A stretch of 64,000 nucleotides of DNA from [Flexibacter] sp. ATCC 35103 (lineage in GTDB: Bacteria; Bacteroidota; Bacteroidia; Flavobacteriales; Flavobacteriaceae), in the NCBI RefSeq assembly GCF_001975985.1, contig NZ_MTQF01000003.1:183025-247024 (forward strand), given 5' to 3'. Below are positions 1 to 7,806 of the stretch, in pieces (position 1 is the stretch's first letter; every line of letters starts with the position of its first letter). The notes beneath the pieces are model-generated. The model was given only the letters and a program-made list of their open reading frames with translations, ran no database searches and was not told the DNA's origin. A program made the position numbers and the translations under genes.

Positions 1-564
1 GTTGTAAACTGCTTTTGCTGCGTTTTTTCCCCAGGCAAACGGACCGTGATTTCCTATCAGAACCATTTCTACTTCTTCATACGAAAGTTTTTTTTCTTTG
101 AAACAATCCAGAATCTGAATTCCGGTATTGTGTTCATAGTTTCCTTCGATAAGCGAATCTGCCATTGGCGGCGCGCACGGAATATCTGCCGTTAAGTGAT
201 CTGCATGTGTTGTCCCAAAAATTGGAATATCTCTTTGCGATTGTGCCCAAGCCACCGAATATGTTGCGTGTGTATGTGCAACACCTCCAATATTTGGCCA
301 GTTTTTATATAAATAAGCATGCGTTTTAGTGTCTGATGACGGACGCATTGTTCCTTCGATAATATTATTATCAAAATCGACAATAACAATATCTTCCGGT
401 TTTAAATCTTCATAAGGAACTCCGCTTGGTTTAATGGCAAAAACACCATTTTTTCTGTCTACCGCACTTACATTCCCAAAAGTATATACGACCAGATTCA
501 ATGCCTTTAACTGCATGTTGGCGTCATAACATTCCTGTTTTAAATCTTTATAAAGAGAACTCAT
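1..564 (-). CDS. araD: L-ribulose-5-phosphate 4-epimerase, 3' end outside window
   Basis: Class II aldolase/epimerase that converts L-ribulose 5-phosphate to D-xylulose 5-phosphate, the last step of the arabinose route, in the cytoplasm. The 188 visible N-terminal residues run in one open frame. They include an early NVSAVDR segment, a KPSGVPY segment, the metal-binding HTHAT motif in the middle and the GNHGPFAWG segment near the window edge, all typical of AraD. The ATG at 564 lies inside the end of araB and overlaps it by 17 bases, so the two are translationally coupled. The rest of the gene continues past position 1. Confidence 0.95.
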   Translation of the reverse strand, partial: MSSLYKDLKQECYDANMQLKALNLVVYTFGNVSAVDRKNGVFAIKPSGVPYEDLKPEDIVIVDFDNNIIEGTMRPSSDTKTHAYLYKNWPNIGGVAHTHATYSVAWAQSQRDIPIFGTTHADHLTADIPCAPPMADSLIEGNYEHNTGIQILDCFKEKKLSYEEVEMVLIGNHGPFAWGKNAAKAVYN

Positions 565-2239
565 GTTGTGCTTTTTTAATAGTTGGATCTTCGTAAGCGC
601 TTAATTGATCATAGGCAATCAGCAATTTGTTGTATGCTGCTACTTTATCTAATTCTGGAAAATATTCTCCGTCAAAATCGCTTCCTATTTTTTGACTTGC
701 TTCGATTACGTTAGAATAAATCCCGGCTGCAACTGCTGCATAAATTGCTGCGCCCAAAGCCGGAGTCTGATCTGAAGCTGCAATTTTAATAGGCTTGTTC
801 AGGACGTTTGCCAAAGTCTGCATGATAAAAGGAGATTTACGGGCAACGCCGCCAATACCTATAACGCTGTCGATTTTTACGCCTTCTTCTTCAAAACGAT
901 CGACGATTTTCTTGGCTCCAAAACAAATTGCGTTTACCAAAGCTTTAAAAATATGTGGCGCTTTTGTACCTAATGATAAATTCGAAATAGCACTTTTTAA
1001 TTCCTGATTGGCATCCGGAGTTCTGCGTCCGTTAATCCAGTCCAACGCAATTGGAAGACTGTCTGAAACCGGAATTTTCTCTGCTTCTTTTGTTAATTCT
1101 ACAATTAGTTTATCGCTGAATTCTTCTCGTAATTGTTCTTTTTGAGTTTCATTTAAAACCGTCGAAGCTGTTAATAAATGATCTGTTGGCCAAAGCAATA
1201 ATTCTTTGTACCAAGCCAGTAAATCTCCAAAAGCAGATTGTCCGGCTTCTAAACCAATATAACCCGGAATTACTGAACCATCAACTTGCCCACAGATTCC
1301 GCGAACTGTTTTAGTTCCTACTTCTTCTTTTGAACCTACCAGAATATCGCAGGTCGAAGTTCCCATAACGCGAACTAAAGTATTTTCTCCAATCTTGGCG
1401 CCAACAGCTCCTGAGTGTGCATCAAAAGTTCCTACCGCTATAACAGTTTCTGTAGAAAGTCCTAAACGAGTTGCCCATTCCTGGCTTAGATTTCCGGCAA
1501 CTAAATCTGATGTATAGGTTTCATCATATAAATTACCACGAAGTGTTGCCAGATAAGGATGTAGTTTTTCTAAGAATTCTACCGGAGGTAAACCGTTCCA
1601 GTCTTCGTGCCACATTGCTTTATGTCCCGCGGCGCAACGGCTTCTTTTAAACGTTTTTAAATCTTTATCTTCAATTAATAAATACGTCATTAAATCGCAA
1701 TGTTCCATCCAGGTATGTGCTGCATTTCGAACTGCTTCATCTTCTCTGGCAATGTGCAGGATTTTTGCCCAAAACCATTCAGATGAGTAAATTCCGCCTA
1801 CATATTTGGTTACGTTTTCTCCGCCCCAGCTTACTGCCAGTTCGTTGATTTCGTTTGCTTCGTTTATTGCGGTATGATCTTTCCATAAAACCATCATCGC
1901 GTTCGGGTTTTCCTCAAAACCTTTTGTCAAGGCAAGCGGAATTCCTTCTTTGGTTACCGGAACAGGAGAAGATCCTGTGGTATCGATACAAATTCCTTTT
2001 ATTAATGACGGATCTACTTTACTCTCTTTTATAACGGTTTGAATCGTAATTTCTAAACCTTCGATATGATCTAAAGGATGTTGGCGAAACTGATTTGCAG
2101 CTGCGTCACAATATTGTTTGTTTTTCCATCTTTTATAATGAGAAACATTTGATGCCAGCTCTTGCCCATTTTCAGTGTCTATTAGCATCGCCCGAACAGA
2201 ATCTGTTCCGTAGTCCAATCCTATAACGTAATTTTTCAT
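548..2239 (-). CDS. araB: Ribulokinase
   Basis: ATP-dependent kinase of L-ribulose, 563 residues, close to the usual length of bacterial AraB. It is a FGGY-family sugar kinase: the N-terminal phosphate-binding segment (GLDYGTDSVRA, about residues 7-17) and the C-terminal IGIGGVARKSP and TPALGAAIYAA segments of the ATPase fold are intact. It precedes araD with a short overlap. Upstream there is a perfect 21-bp palindrome (2286-2306) and a minus-strand TATATTTG -7 element (2263-2270), which points to control by the AraR-type regulator encoded at 4711. Confidence 0.95.
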   Translation of the reverse strand: MKNYVIGLDYGTDSVRAMLIDTENGQELASNVSHYKRWKNKQYCDAAANQFRQHPLDHIEGLEITIQTVIKESKVDPSLIKGICIDTTGSSPVPVTKEGIPLALTKGFEENPNAMMVLWKDHTAINEANEINELAVSWGGENVTKYVGGIYSSEWFWAKILHIAREDEAVRNAAHTWMEHCDLMTYLLIEDKDLKTFKRSRCAAGHKAMWHEDWNGLPPVEFLEKLHPYLATLRGNLYDETYTSDLVAGNLSQEWATRLGLSTETVIAVGTFDAHSGAVGAKIGENTLVRVMGTSTCDILVGSKEEVGTKTVRGICGQVDGSVIPGYIGLEAGQSAFGDLLAWYKELLLWPTDHLLTASTVLNETQKEQLREEFSDKLIVELTKEAEKIPVSDSLPIALDWINGRRTPDANQELKSAISNLSLGTKAPHIFKALVNAICFGAKKIVDRFEEEGVKIDSVIGIGGVARKSPFIMQTLANVLNKPIKIAASDQTPALGAAIYAAVAAGIYSNVIEASQKIGSDFDGEYFPELDKVAAYNKLLIAYDQLSAYEDPTIKKAQHEFSL

Positions 2240-2262
2240 TCGAAATTAATTTTTAATGACGA

Positions 2263-2270
2263 CAAATATA
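2263..2270 (-). promoter_or_regulatory. Predicted -7 element of the araBD promoter
   Basis: On the minus strand the sequence is TATATTTG, which fits the Bacteroidota -7 consensus TAnnTTTG. It lies 24-31 bases upstream of the araB start. No clear -33 TTG is seen at the usual distance; the AraR-type box occupies that position. Confidence 0.5.
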
Positions 2271-2285
2271 ATTATAATTATTTTA

Positions 2286-2306
2286 TAAGTGTATAAAAAA
2301 CACTTA
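2286..2306. promoter_or_regulatory. AraR-type operator upstream of araB
   Basis: A perfect palindrome, TAAGTGT-N7-ACACTTA, 21 bp long. It covers the place where the -33 element of the araB promoter would sit, so binding should block transcription. It is the best copy of five such boxes in the window. Confidence 0.7.
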
Positions 2307-2533
2307 ACAAAAATTGTATACTTAATTTTTACAGATAATGCATCAAAACAGTAGTTTAGCATAAAAACAAAAAACAAACGTTTAATTTACATTTATTCTG
2401 TTACGATTATTTCATCTTTATGTTCAAAACTGGATATAATACACTGTAAGTTCATATTCAATTTGGCTTTCTTTATTTACTCAAACATGCGTTTTTTATC
2501 AATTTTAATTGCAGAGAGAACATAAACCATATT

Positions 2534-4081
2534 TTATTTTCCCTCTAAAACCACTATTGAAAAAGGCGGAATTGTAATTTCCAGTTTTCCTTTTTTATTT
2601 TCGAAACCTTTAAAAACTGTTGGTACAATTTTATCAGGCGTATCAAATGAATTATAATCCTGCAATTTTGAAGCGGTAAGAACTGTAGCGGTAAAGTTTT
2701 TAACACCGAGGTCTTTTACATCAATCTCTAGTTTGTTTTTATTTTTAGCATCAATATTGACCAGTGATATATGAACCAATCCGGTTTTATCTTTAGAAGC
2801 CGAAACAGAAACTGCCGGAAGATTTTCTCCCTTAAAAGTATATAACGGAGACTGAAAACTTACCGGCAATAATGTCGCATCCTGATGCACATTGTACATT
2901 TTCATGACATGATAAGTGGGCGTAGTAATCATTTTTGCTTTATCTGTTAGAATAACTGCTTGCAAAACATTCACGCATTGTGCCAGGTTTGCCATACGAA
3001 CCCTGTCTGCATGATTGTTGAATATATTTAAAGTTGCGCCGGCCAGAACTGCATCTCTCATAGTATTTTGCTGGTATAAAAACCCGGGATTTGTTCCTTT
3101 TTCCACATCATACCAAGCGCCCCATTCATCGACCATAATTGCCACTTTTTTCTCAGGATCGTACTTATCCATTACCGCACTGTGTTTGGTAACAAGTTCT
3201 TCCATTTTCAGGGCTTCTTTCATGGTTTTAAAATATTGATCTTCGGTATAATCAACAGCATCGCCTTTTTTAGCCCAGTCTATTACGGCATAATGATGTA
3301 CGCCAACTCCGCCAAGCATATTCAACGGAATGTTTTTCATCAGGACTTCGGTCCAATTATAATCAGCACTATTCGATCCGGAAGCTATTCTGGTAAAACC
3401 ACCTGTATTTTCCCAATCAGACATGAATGTGGCAAACTTGCGGTATTCTCCCGCATAATATTCTGCTGTCATGTTACCACCGCATCCCCAGGCTTCATTT
3501 CCTATTCCCCAAAACTTAACTTTCCACGGCTCTGTTCTGCCATTTTTTTTGCGCAAATCACTCATTGGACTTCTACCGCTAAAATTGGTATACTGAACCC
3601 AGTCTGCCAATTCCTGCACAGTTCCGCTGCCTACATTTCCGGACAAATAAGGTTCTGCGCCAAGCAATTCGCACATATTCAGGAAATCATGCGTACCAAA
3701 ACTATTATCTTCTGTTACGCCGCCCCACCATTTGTTTACAATCGTTGGTCTTTGTTCCTGAGGTCCAATTCCGTCTTTCCAGTGATACGTATCTGCAAAG
3801 CAACCGCCGGGCCATCTTAAATTAGGGATTTTCAAGTCTTTTAATGCTTTTATAATATCATTTCTAACGCCTTTTGTATTGGGTATTTTTGATGTATCGC
3901 CTACAAAAAAACCGCCATAAACAGATCGTCCTAAATGCTCTGCAAAATGTCCGTAGATGTTTTTGTTTATTATCGGTGCGTTTGCTGTGTTTTTTAAAGT
4001 AACAACAATGCTTTGGTTTTGAGCAAAACCCAGCTGATTGCAAATCGTAAATAGAAAGGTGATGAAAAGTGCTTTTTTCAT
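2534..4081 (-). CDS. Secreted alpha-L-arabinofuranosidase, GH51 family
   Basis: Hydrolyses terminal alpha-L-arabinofuranosyl residues from arabinan or arabinoxylan pieces and so feeds the arabinose pathway next door. It has 515 residues. Residues 1-21 form a signal peptide ending in GFAQ, so it is exported, probably to the periplasm or surface. The GH51 catalytic pair is visible: acid/base Glu196 in GIGNEAWG and nucleophile Glu319 in MVDEWGAW. The RWPGGCFAD segment near residue 89 is also typical. A 21-bp AraR-type box lies 226 bases upstream. The symbol abfA is possible but not certain. Confidence 0.92.
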   Translation of the reverse strand: MKKALFITFLFTICNQLGFAQNQSIVVTLKNTANAPIINKNIYGHFAEHLGRSVYGGFFVGDTSKIPNTKGVRNDIIKALKDLKIPNLRWPGGCFADTYHWKDGIGPQEQRPTIVNKWWGGVTEDNSFGTHDFLNMCELLGAEPYLSGNVGSGTVQELADWVQYTNFSGRSPMSDLRKKNGRTEPWKVKFWGIGNEAWGCGGNMTAEYYAGEYRKFATFMSDWENTGGFTRIASGSNSADYNWTEVLMKNIPLNMLGGVGVHHYAVIDWAKKGDAVDYTEDQYFKTMKEALKMEELVTKHSAVMDKYDPEKKVAIMVDEWGAWYDVEKGTNPGFLYQQNTMRDAVLAGATLNIFNNHADRVRMANLAQCVNVLQAVILTDKAKMITTPTYHVMKMYNVHQDATLLPVSFQSPLYTFKGENLPAVSVSASKDKTGLVHISLVNIDAKNKNKLEIDVKDLGVKNFTATVLTASKLQDYNSFDTPDKIVPTVFKGFENKKGKLEITIPPFSIVVLEGK

Positions 4082-4306
4082 AAGTGTGGTTTGGTTTTAG
4101 TATCACTCAGAAATCTGATTGTGATAGGATATAGTTAGGTTAATTCTAATAAAAATTTATAACGATAATTCTAGATAGATTCCGGATTAATGCCATTTCT
4201 GATGGAATATTCAAGAGATAAATCTCAACACAACTTCCTTAATCCTAATTAAAAACAAGTTTTATACTCGTATTTTAAAGCTCGTTCAATAAAAAATACA
4301 AAATCA

Positions 4307-4327
4307 TAAGTGTTGATTGCACATTTG
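4307..4327. promoter_or_regulatory. AraR-type operator upstream of the arabinofuranosidase gene
   Basis: TAAGTGT-N7-ACATTTG. The left half-site is identical to that upstream of araB and the right half differs at two positions. It lies 226 bases from the start of the arabinofuranosidase gene. A poor minus-strand -7 candidate (TGATTTTG, 4299-4306) touches it. Confidence 0.55.
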
Positions 4328-4574
4328 TAAATTTAAATAAAATTAATATGCAAAAACAAAAAATGATATAAATAAGGCAATAAAACAGCGTATATCGTAA
4401 AATAAAACTTTGAAGAGATCGTAGAAAAACGCTTTTTATTTTAGTAAAATTTTTTTTGACAAAAGAGGAAATGGTTAAAATGACAATTTCACTAAAGTAG
4501 TTTTTAACTGAAATAAATATTTAAAAAAGTTAAAAATGAGCTGTTTAATAGTGATTTTAGCATAAAAAAACTAT

Positions 4575-4620
4575 TACTTTTGTGAGTAGGATTTAAATCG
4601 CAACTCTCGATGTACTTTTG
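4575..4620 (+). promoter_or_regulatory. Predicted araR promoter -7 elements
   Basis: Two copies of TACTTTTG (4575-4582 and 4613-4620) match TAnnTTTG. Either would start transcription upstream of the AraR box at 4638-4658, which would give autorepression. Confidence 0.4.
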
Positions 4621-4637
4621 TAAATAGCTACATTTTT

Positions 4638-4658
4638 TAAGTGTAAAAATCACATTAA
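4638..4658. promoter_or_regulatory. AraR-type operator in the araR leader
   Basis: TAAGTGT-N7-ACATTAA, with two mismatches in the right half. It sits just downstream of the predicted -7 elements and 52 bases before the araR start, a position that suits autorepression. Confidence 0.55.
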
Positions 4659-4710
4659 TAGTTGTGAAACGAATTAAGAAGTTTATATATTTACCAATAA
4701 AAAATTGAAT

Positions 4711-5400
4711 ATGCTAAACAGTTATAGCTCTGCAGATAAAGTTTTGTTAGCAGTAGATTGTATCATTTTTGGGTTTGATAATGAAGGCTTAAAAATACTT
4801 TTGATCAAGAGGGACTTTGAACCTGAAAAAGGAAAATGGTCTTTGATTGGGGGATTTTTAAAACGTGACGAAGTATTGGATGATGCCGCGATTAGAATTC
4901 TAAATACATATACCGGTTTACATGATATTTATATGGAGCAATTATATGCTTATAGTGATATTGATCGTGATCCTGTTGAAAGAACAATATCAGTTTCGTA
5001 TTATGCTTTAATCAATATTGAAAATCATAATGCAGAACTAATCAAAAATTATCATGCGCAATGGTTTAGTATTTCTGAGGCTCCCAACTTAATTTTTGAC
5101 CATGACGAAATGGTACAAAATGCGATTAAAAGACTTCGCTACAGAACTTCGATTAAACCAATTGGTTTTGAATTATTGCCGGAAAAATTTACAATGCGTC
5201 AATTGTTAGAATTGTATGAAGCAATTTTAAGCAAGGAATTAGACAAACGAAATTTTATCAGCAAAATAAATTCCCTTGAAATTTTAAATAAATTAGAAGA
5301 AAAAGATATGCAGTCTTCCAGAAAAGGATCTTATCTCTACACTTTTAATAAAGAGAAATACGAAGAAAAATTACTGAACGATTTTGTTCTGAATCTATAA
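4711..5400 (+). CDS. araR: NUDIX-family transcriptional regulator of arabinose use
   Basis: A 229-residue DNA-binding regulator of the NrtR/AraR type, which in Bacteroidota represses arabinose genes and responds to L-arabinose. Residues 8-130 form a NUDIX fold, but the catalytic box is broken: GGFLKRDEVLDDAAIRILNT keeps the glycines and lacks the REUxEE glutamates, as expected for a sensor domain and not a hydrolase. The C-terminal part (from about residue 150) is the winged-helix region with the FTMRQLLELYE segment typical of the group. I use ATG at 4711; a TTG six bases earlier is less likely. An operator-like box in its leader suggests autoregulation. Confidence 0.88.
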   Translation: MLNSYSSADKVLLAVDCIIFGFDNEGLKILLIKRDFEPEKGKWSLIGGFLKRDEVLDDAAIRILNTYTGLHDIYMEQLYAYSDIDRDPVERTISVSYYALINIENHNAELIKNYHAQWFSISEAPNLIFDHDEMVQNAIKRLRYRTSIKPIGFELLPEKFTMRQLLELYEAILSKELDKRNFISKINSLEILNKLEEKDMQSSRKGSYLYTFNKEKYEEKLLNDFVLNL

Positions 5401-5401
5401 A

Positions 5402-5535
5402 AAAACAAAACCCTGAAAGCCACAAACTTTTAGGGTTTTTTCTTCAATAAAACTACTATTAAAAAACTAAACAATAAATCTAACTTAAAGATTTTTTGCT
5501 ACTTACACTTAAACCAAAAATAAGTGTAAAATTTA
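5402..5535 (-). ncRNA. Possible AraR-controlled small RNA antisense to the region after araR
   Basis: This is a hypothesis. On the minus strand there is a TTTG (5571-5574), a 21-base gap and a TATATTTG -7 element (5542-5549), followed at once by an AraR-type box (5521-5541). Transcription from about 5535 would run toward the end of araR and meet the hairpin at 5407-5439, which has a T-run on that side too. The product would be about 100-130 bases long with no open frame of note. Confidence 0.25.
5407..5442. terminator. Bidirectional terminator after araR
   Basis: A hairpin with arms at 5407-5419 and 5427-5439 (AAAACCCTGAAAG and CTTTTAGGGTTTT, one mismatch), a short loop and T-runs on both sides. 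It begins seven bases after the araR stop codon. Confidence 0.8.
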
Positions 5536-5541
5536 CATTTA
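5521..5541. promoter_or_regulatory. Orphan AraR-type operator between convergent genes
   Basis: TAAGTGT-N7-ACATTTA. It lies between the 3' ends of araR and the GntR-family gene, where no annotated gene starts. The left half also forms a 9-bp perfect inverted repeat with 5503-5511 (TTACACTTA-N9-TAAGTGTAA). A minus-strand promoter abuts it (5542-5574). Confidence 0.55.
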
Positions 5542-5574
5542 CAAATATAAGTAAAATAATTTCACAAAAACAAA
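5542..5574 (-). promoter_or_regulatory. Predicted minus-strand promoter beside the orphan AraR box
   Basis: On the minus strand this reads TTTG, 21 bases, TATATTTG. Both elements and the spacing fit the Flavobacterium promoter consensus. The -7 element is identical to that of araB (2263-2270). Confidence 0.4.
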
Positions 5575-5613
5575 AAAATTTTGATTACACTTTAACTATT
5601 TTAAATGTGCTGA

Positions 5614-6612
5614 TTATAGCGAATTACGCATCGTGAGAGATGATTTGTTTTCTATTTGTTCTTTTCTTCCTTTAAGAACCATATCTGCCAGGATTTTTCC
5701 CATGGTTTCAAAATGAGTCGAAATTGTTGTGATTCCGCTTGCCACGATTTTTTTTAATGGTGTTTCGTTATAGGATATAATTCCAAAATTGAGTCCTAAT
5801 TTCAGGTTTTGATCTCTTGCTTTTTCGATTACACGAACCAGGTCGCGATCATTTGGTATAATATATAAATCTCCTGAAGTAATTTCCCGATCTGTAAATT
5901 CAGTGATGATTTCATACTCAAAATCATATTCTCTACAAAAGGATTCAAAACCTGTTTTCATTCCGAGTGGTTCCCTGAATCCGGGAAAAATCAAAATTAG
6001 TTTTTCGTATTTATTCAATCTCGTTTTCCCTTTAAGCAAACCTTCAAAAATATCTTTTTCGTGATTTTGATAAATCGCGGGATACATTTTCAAACCCGGA
6101 TTTGTCTGATCCAGTATGATTACTTCACCTACTGGTAGGGTTTTTACAGATTTTACTATATCGTTTAAGTTGGTTGGCATAATGATGTATTTTGTATAAT
6201 TTCCGTTAGCGTCATTTATAAGCTTCTCAAAAACGGGAGCATTAAAATGATGAAAGAAAATATCGACCTGAACATTTTTTCCAATGTGCTGCAAAAACGA
6301 ATTATAGATATCTTCCTTAAAACTATTTAACTCATCAAACAATAAGAAAATCTTTTGTTTTATAGTGATTTCAACGCTTTTAACATAATAACCTTTGCCT
6401 GGAATGGCATAAATAATACCTCTTTTTTTAAGTTCATCATACCCTAATAAAACCGTATCCCGGGATAATGAAAAAGCCAGACAAACTTTATTGACAGATG
6501 GAAGCCGATCGCCTTTTACTAATTTTTCTTCCTCAATTGCTTTTTCTATTGAAAGAATTATCTGCTTATATTTTGGAAGACCAATATTATTTTGAATAGA
6601 AATGATATTCAT
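5614..6612 (-). CDS. GntR-family regulator with a LacI-type sugar-sensing domain
   Basis: A transcription factor of 332 residues, divergent from galM-galK-galT, so it probably controls galactose use. The N-terminal 70 residues are the GntR winged helix (PKYKQIILSIEKAIEEE, then LPSVNKVCLAFSLSRDTV and GIIYAIPGKGYYV). The remaining part resembles the periplasmic-binding-protein-like domain of LacI-family regulators, with a closing segment GITTISTHFETMGKILADM. I use the ATG at 6612; a TTG seven codons earlier is not needed. Direct repeats of ACTGGTA lie between it and galM. Confidence 0.85.
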   Translation of the reverse strand: MNIISIQNNIGLPKYKQIILSIEKAIEEEKLVKGDRLPSVNKVCLAFSLSRDTVLLGYDELKKRGIIYAIPGKGYYVKSVEITIKQKIFLLFDELNSFKEDIYNSFLQHIGKNVQVDIFFHHFNAPVFEKLINDANGNYTKYIIMPTNLNDIVKSVKTLPVGEVIILDQTNPGLKMYPAIYQNHEKDIFEGLLKGKTRLNKYEKLILIFPGFREPLGMKTGFESFCREYDFEYEIITEFTDREITSGDLYIIPNDRDLVRVIEKARDQNLKLGLNFGIISYNETPLKKIVASGITTISTHFETMGKILADMVLKGRKEQIENKSSLTMRNSL

Positions 6613-6643
6613 AAAAAAGAGATTTTTGCGCAATATACAAAAA

Positions 6644-6660
6644 ACTGGTAGGTACTGGTA
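6644..6660. promoter_or_regulatory. Putative operator of the GntR-family regulator
   Basis: Two copies of ACTGGTA (6644-6650 and 6654-6660) spaced exactly 10 bp, one helical turn, in the short divergent region between the regulator and galM. The repeats are directly visible; the binding partner is inferred from position. Confidence 0.5.
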
Positions 6661-6681
6661 TGTAAACCTGAAGAATGTTTC

Positions 6682-6689
6682 TATTTTTG
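6682..6689 (+). promoter_or_regulatory. Predicted -7 element of the galMKT operon
   Basis: TATTTTTG fits TAnnTTTG and lies 22 bases downstream of the putative operator. It is downstream of an in-frame ATG at 6675, which argues that translation of galM starts at 6714 instead. Confidence 0.45.
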
Positions 6690-6713
6690 GATTTCACTAT
6701 TGGTAAAAATAAT

Positions 6714-7769
6714 ATGAAAATAAAACATATATCGCATTTTCAAGATACATCTATATCTAAATTATTTGGTTTGACACCTGAAAACGAAGAAATTCTTTCT
6801 TTTGAATTATCAAATAAAAACGGAATGAAAGTTCAGTTCATTAATTATGGTGCAACGGTAACTTCATTAAAAATTCCGGTTTTAAATGGTAATCTCGTTG
6901 ATGTGGTTTTAGGTTTTGATTCATTAGAGTCTTATTTAGCTTCGTATAATTTACCAAGTTCCCCTTATTTAGGTACAACTGTGGGGCGTTATGCAGGAAG
7001 AATAAACAAAGGTATTTTTACATTAAATGATAAAACATTTCATTTAAATACTAATAATAACGGAAATACTTTACATGGTGGAAATGTTGGTTTTGGAAAA
7101 AAAGCGTGGAATGTTACCAATATTACTTCTAATGAAAATCCGTCGATAACATTCAGTCTTTCAAGTGAAAATCTAGACGAAAATTTCCCGGGAGAATTAC
7201 ACGTAGATTTAACCTATACGCTAACAGAGCAAAACGAATTAAAACTGGAGTATAAAGCAACAACTACAGAAGATACGGTTATAAATCTAACGCATCACAG
7301 TTATTTTAATCTTGATGGGCACGATTCCAGCGTTCTGGATCAGACTATGTATATTGACTCTGACAAGATTCTGGAAACGAACGAAGACCATATTCCAACC
7401 GGAAATTTTACAGCTCTTACCAATCATGATTTTGATTTTAGAACCGTAAAAAAATGTCCGTCATCAATAGACAACTCGTTTGTTCTTGAACCAACAAATG
7501 ATGTCGTGGCAAGATTATACAGCTCTAAAAACAATTTGCAAATGAACGTTTATACAGATCAGCCAAGCGTACATATATATGTAGGTGGAAATTGTTTTGA
7601 CATATTAAAAGGAAAAGAAAATACAAATTATCATTCGTCAAGCGGAATTTGTTTTGAAACTCAGAATTTTCCGGATGCACCAAATCATGAACATTTTCCA
7701 AATTCGGTTTTAAGGAAAGATTCAGCATACCATCAAAAAACAGTTTATAAATTCGAAAACATAAACTAA
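6714..7769 (+). CDS. galM: Aldose 1-epimerase (galactose mutarotase)
   Basis: Interconverts the alpha and beta anomers of galactose, the entry step of the Leloir pathway. It is a 351-residue beta-sandwich protein. Family signatures include the FINYGATVTSLKIP segment near the start, TVGRYAGRINKG, the catalytic His of THHSYFNLDG and the C-terminal GICFETQNFPDAPNH segment with the catalytic Glu. I choose ATG at 6714 because a -7 promoter element sits just before it; an in-frame ATG at 6675 would add 13 residues. It is first in the galM-galK-galT operon. Confidence 0.93.
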   Translation: MKIKHISHFQDTSISKLFGLTPENEEILSFELSNKNGMKVQFINYGATVTSLKIPVLNGNLVDVVLGFDSLESYLASYNLPSSPYLGTTVGRYAGRINKGIFTLNDKTFHLNTNNNGNTLHGGNVGFGKKAWNVTNITSNENPSITFSLSSENLDENFPGELHVDLTYTLTEQNELKLEYKATTTEDTVINLTHHSYFNLDGHDSSVLDQTMYIDSDKILETNEDHIPTGNFTALTNHDFDFRTVKKCPSSIDNSFVLEPTNDVVARLYSSKNNLQMNVYTDQPSVHIYVGGNCFDILKGKENTNYHSSSGICFETQNFPDAPNHEHFPNSVLRKDSAYHQKTVYKFENIN

Positions 7770-7806
7770 TCAATTAAAGAGATAATACCATTTCAATTAC
7801 AAAATA

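Larger units (their letters stand above)
4082..4710. other. Divergent regulatory region between arabinofuranosidase and araR
   Basis: A 629-base AT-rich region without a credible gene. It separates the minus-strand arabinofuranosidase gene from plus-strand araR. It holds two AraR-type boxes (4307-4327 and 4638-4658) and two plus-strand TACTTTTG -7 elements (4575-4582 and 4613-4620). I see no RNA gene or repeat in the rest. Confidence 0.6.

Noticed and set aside
3182..3820. A 212-codon plus-strand open frame opposite the arabinofuranosidase gene
   Set aside because: The minus-strand frame encodes a clear GH51 enzyme with intact active site. The opposite frame has no recognisable features and no promoter.
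6675..6713. Earlier ATG for galM
   Set aside because: A TAnnTTTG promoter element lies after this ATG, so it would be outside the transcript; the homologous region begins near 6714.
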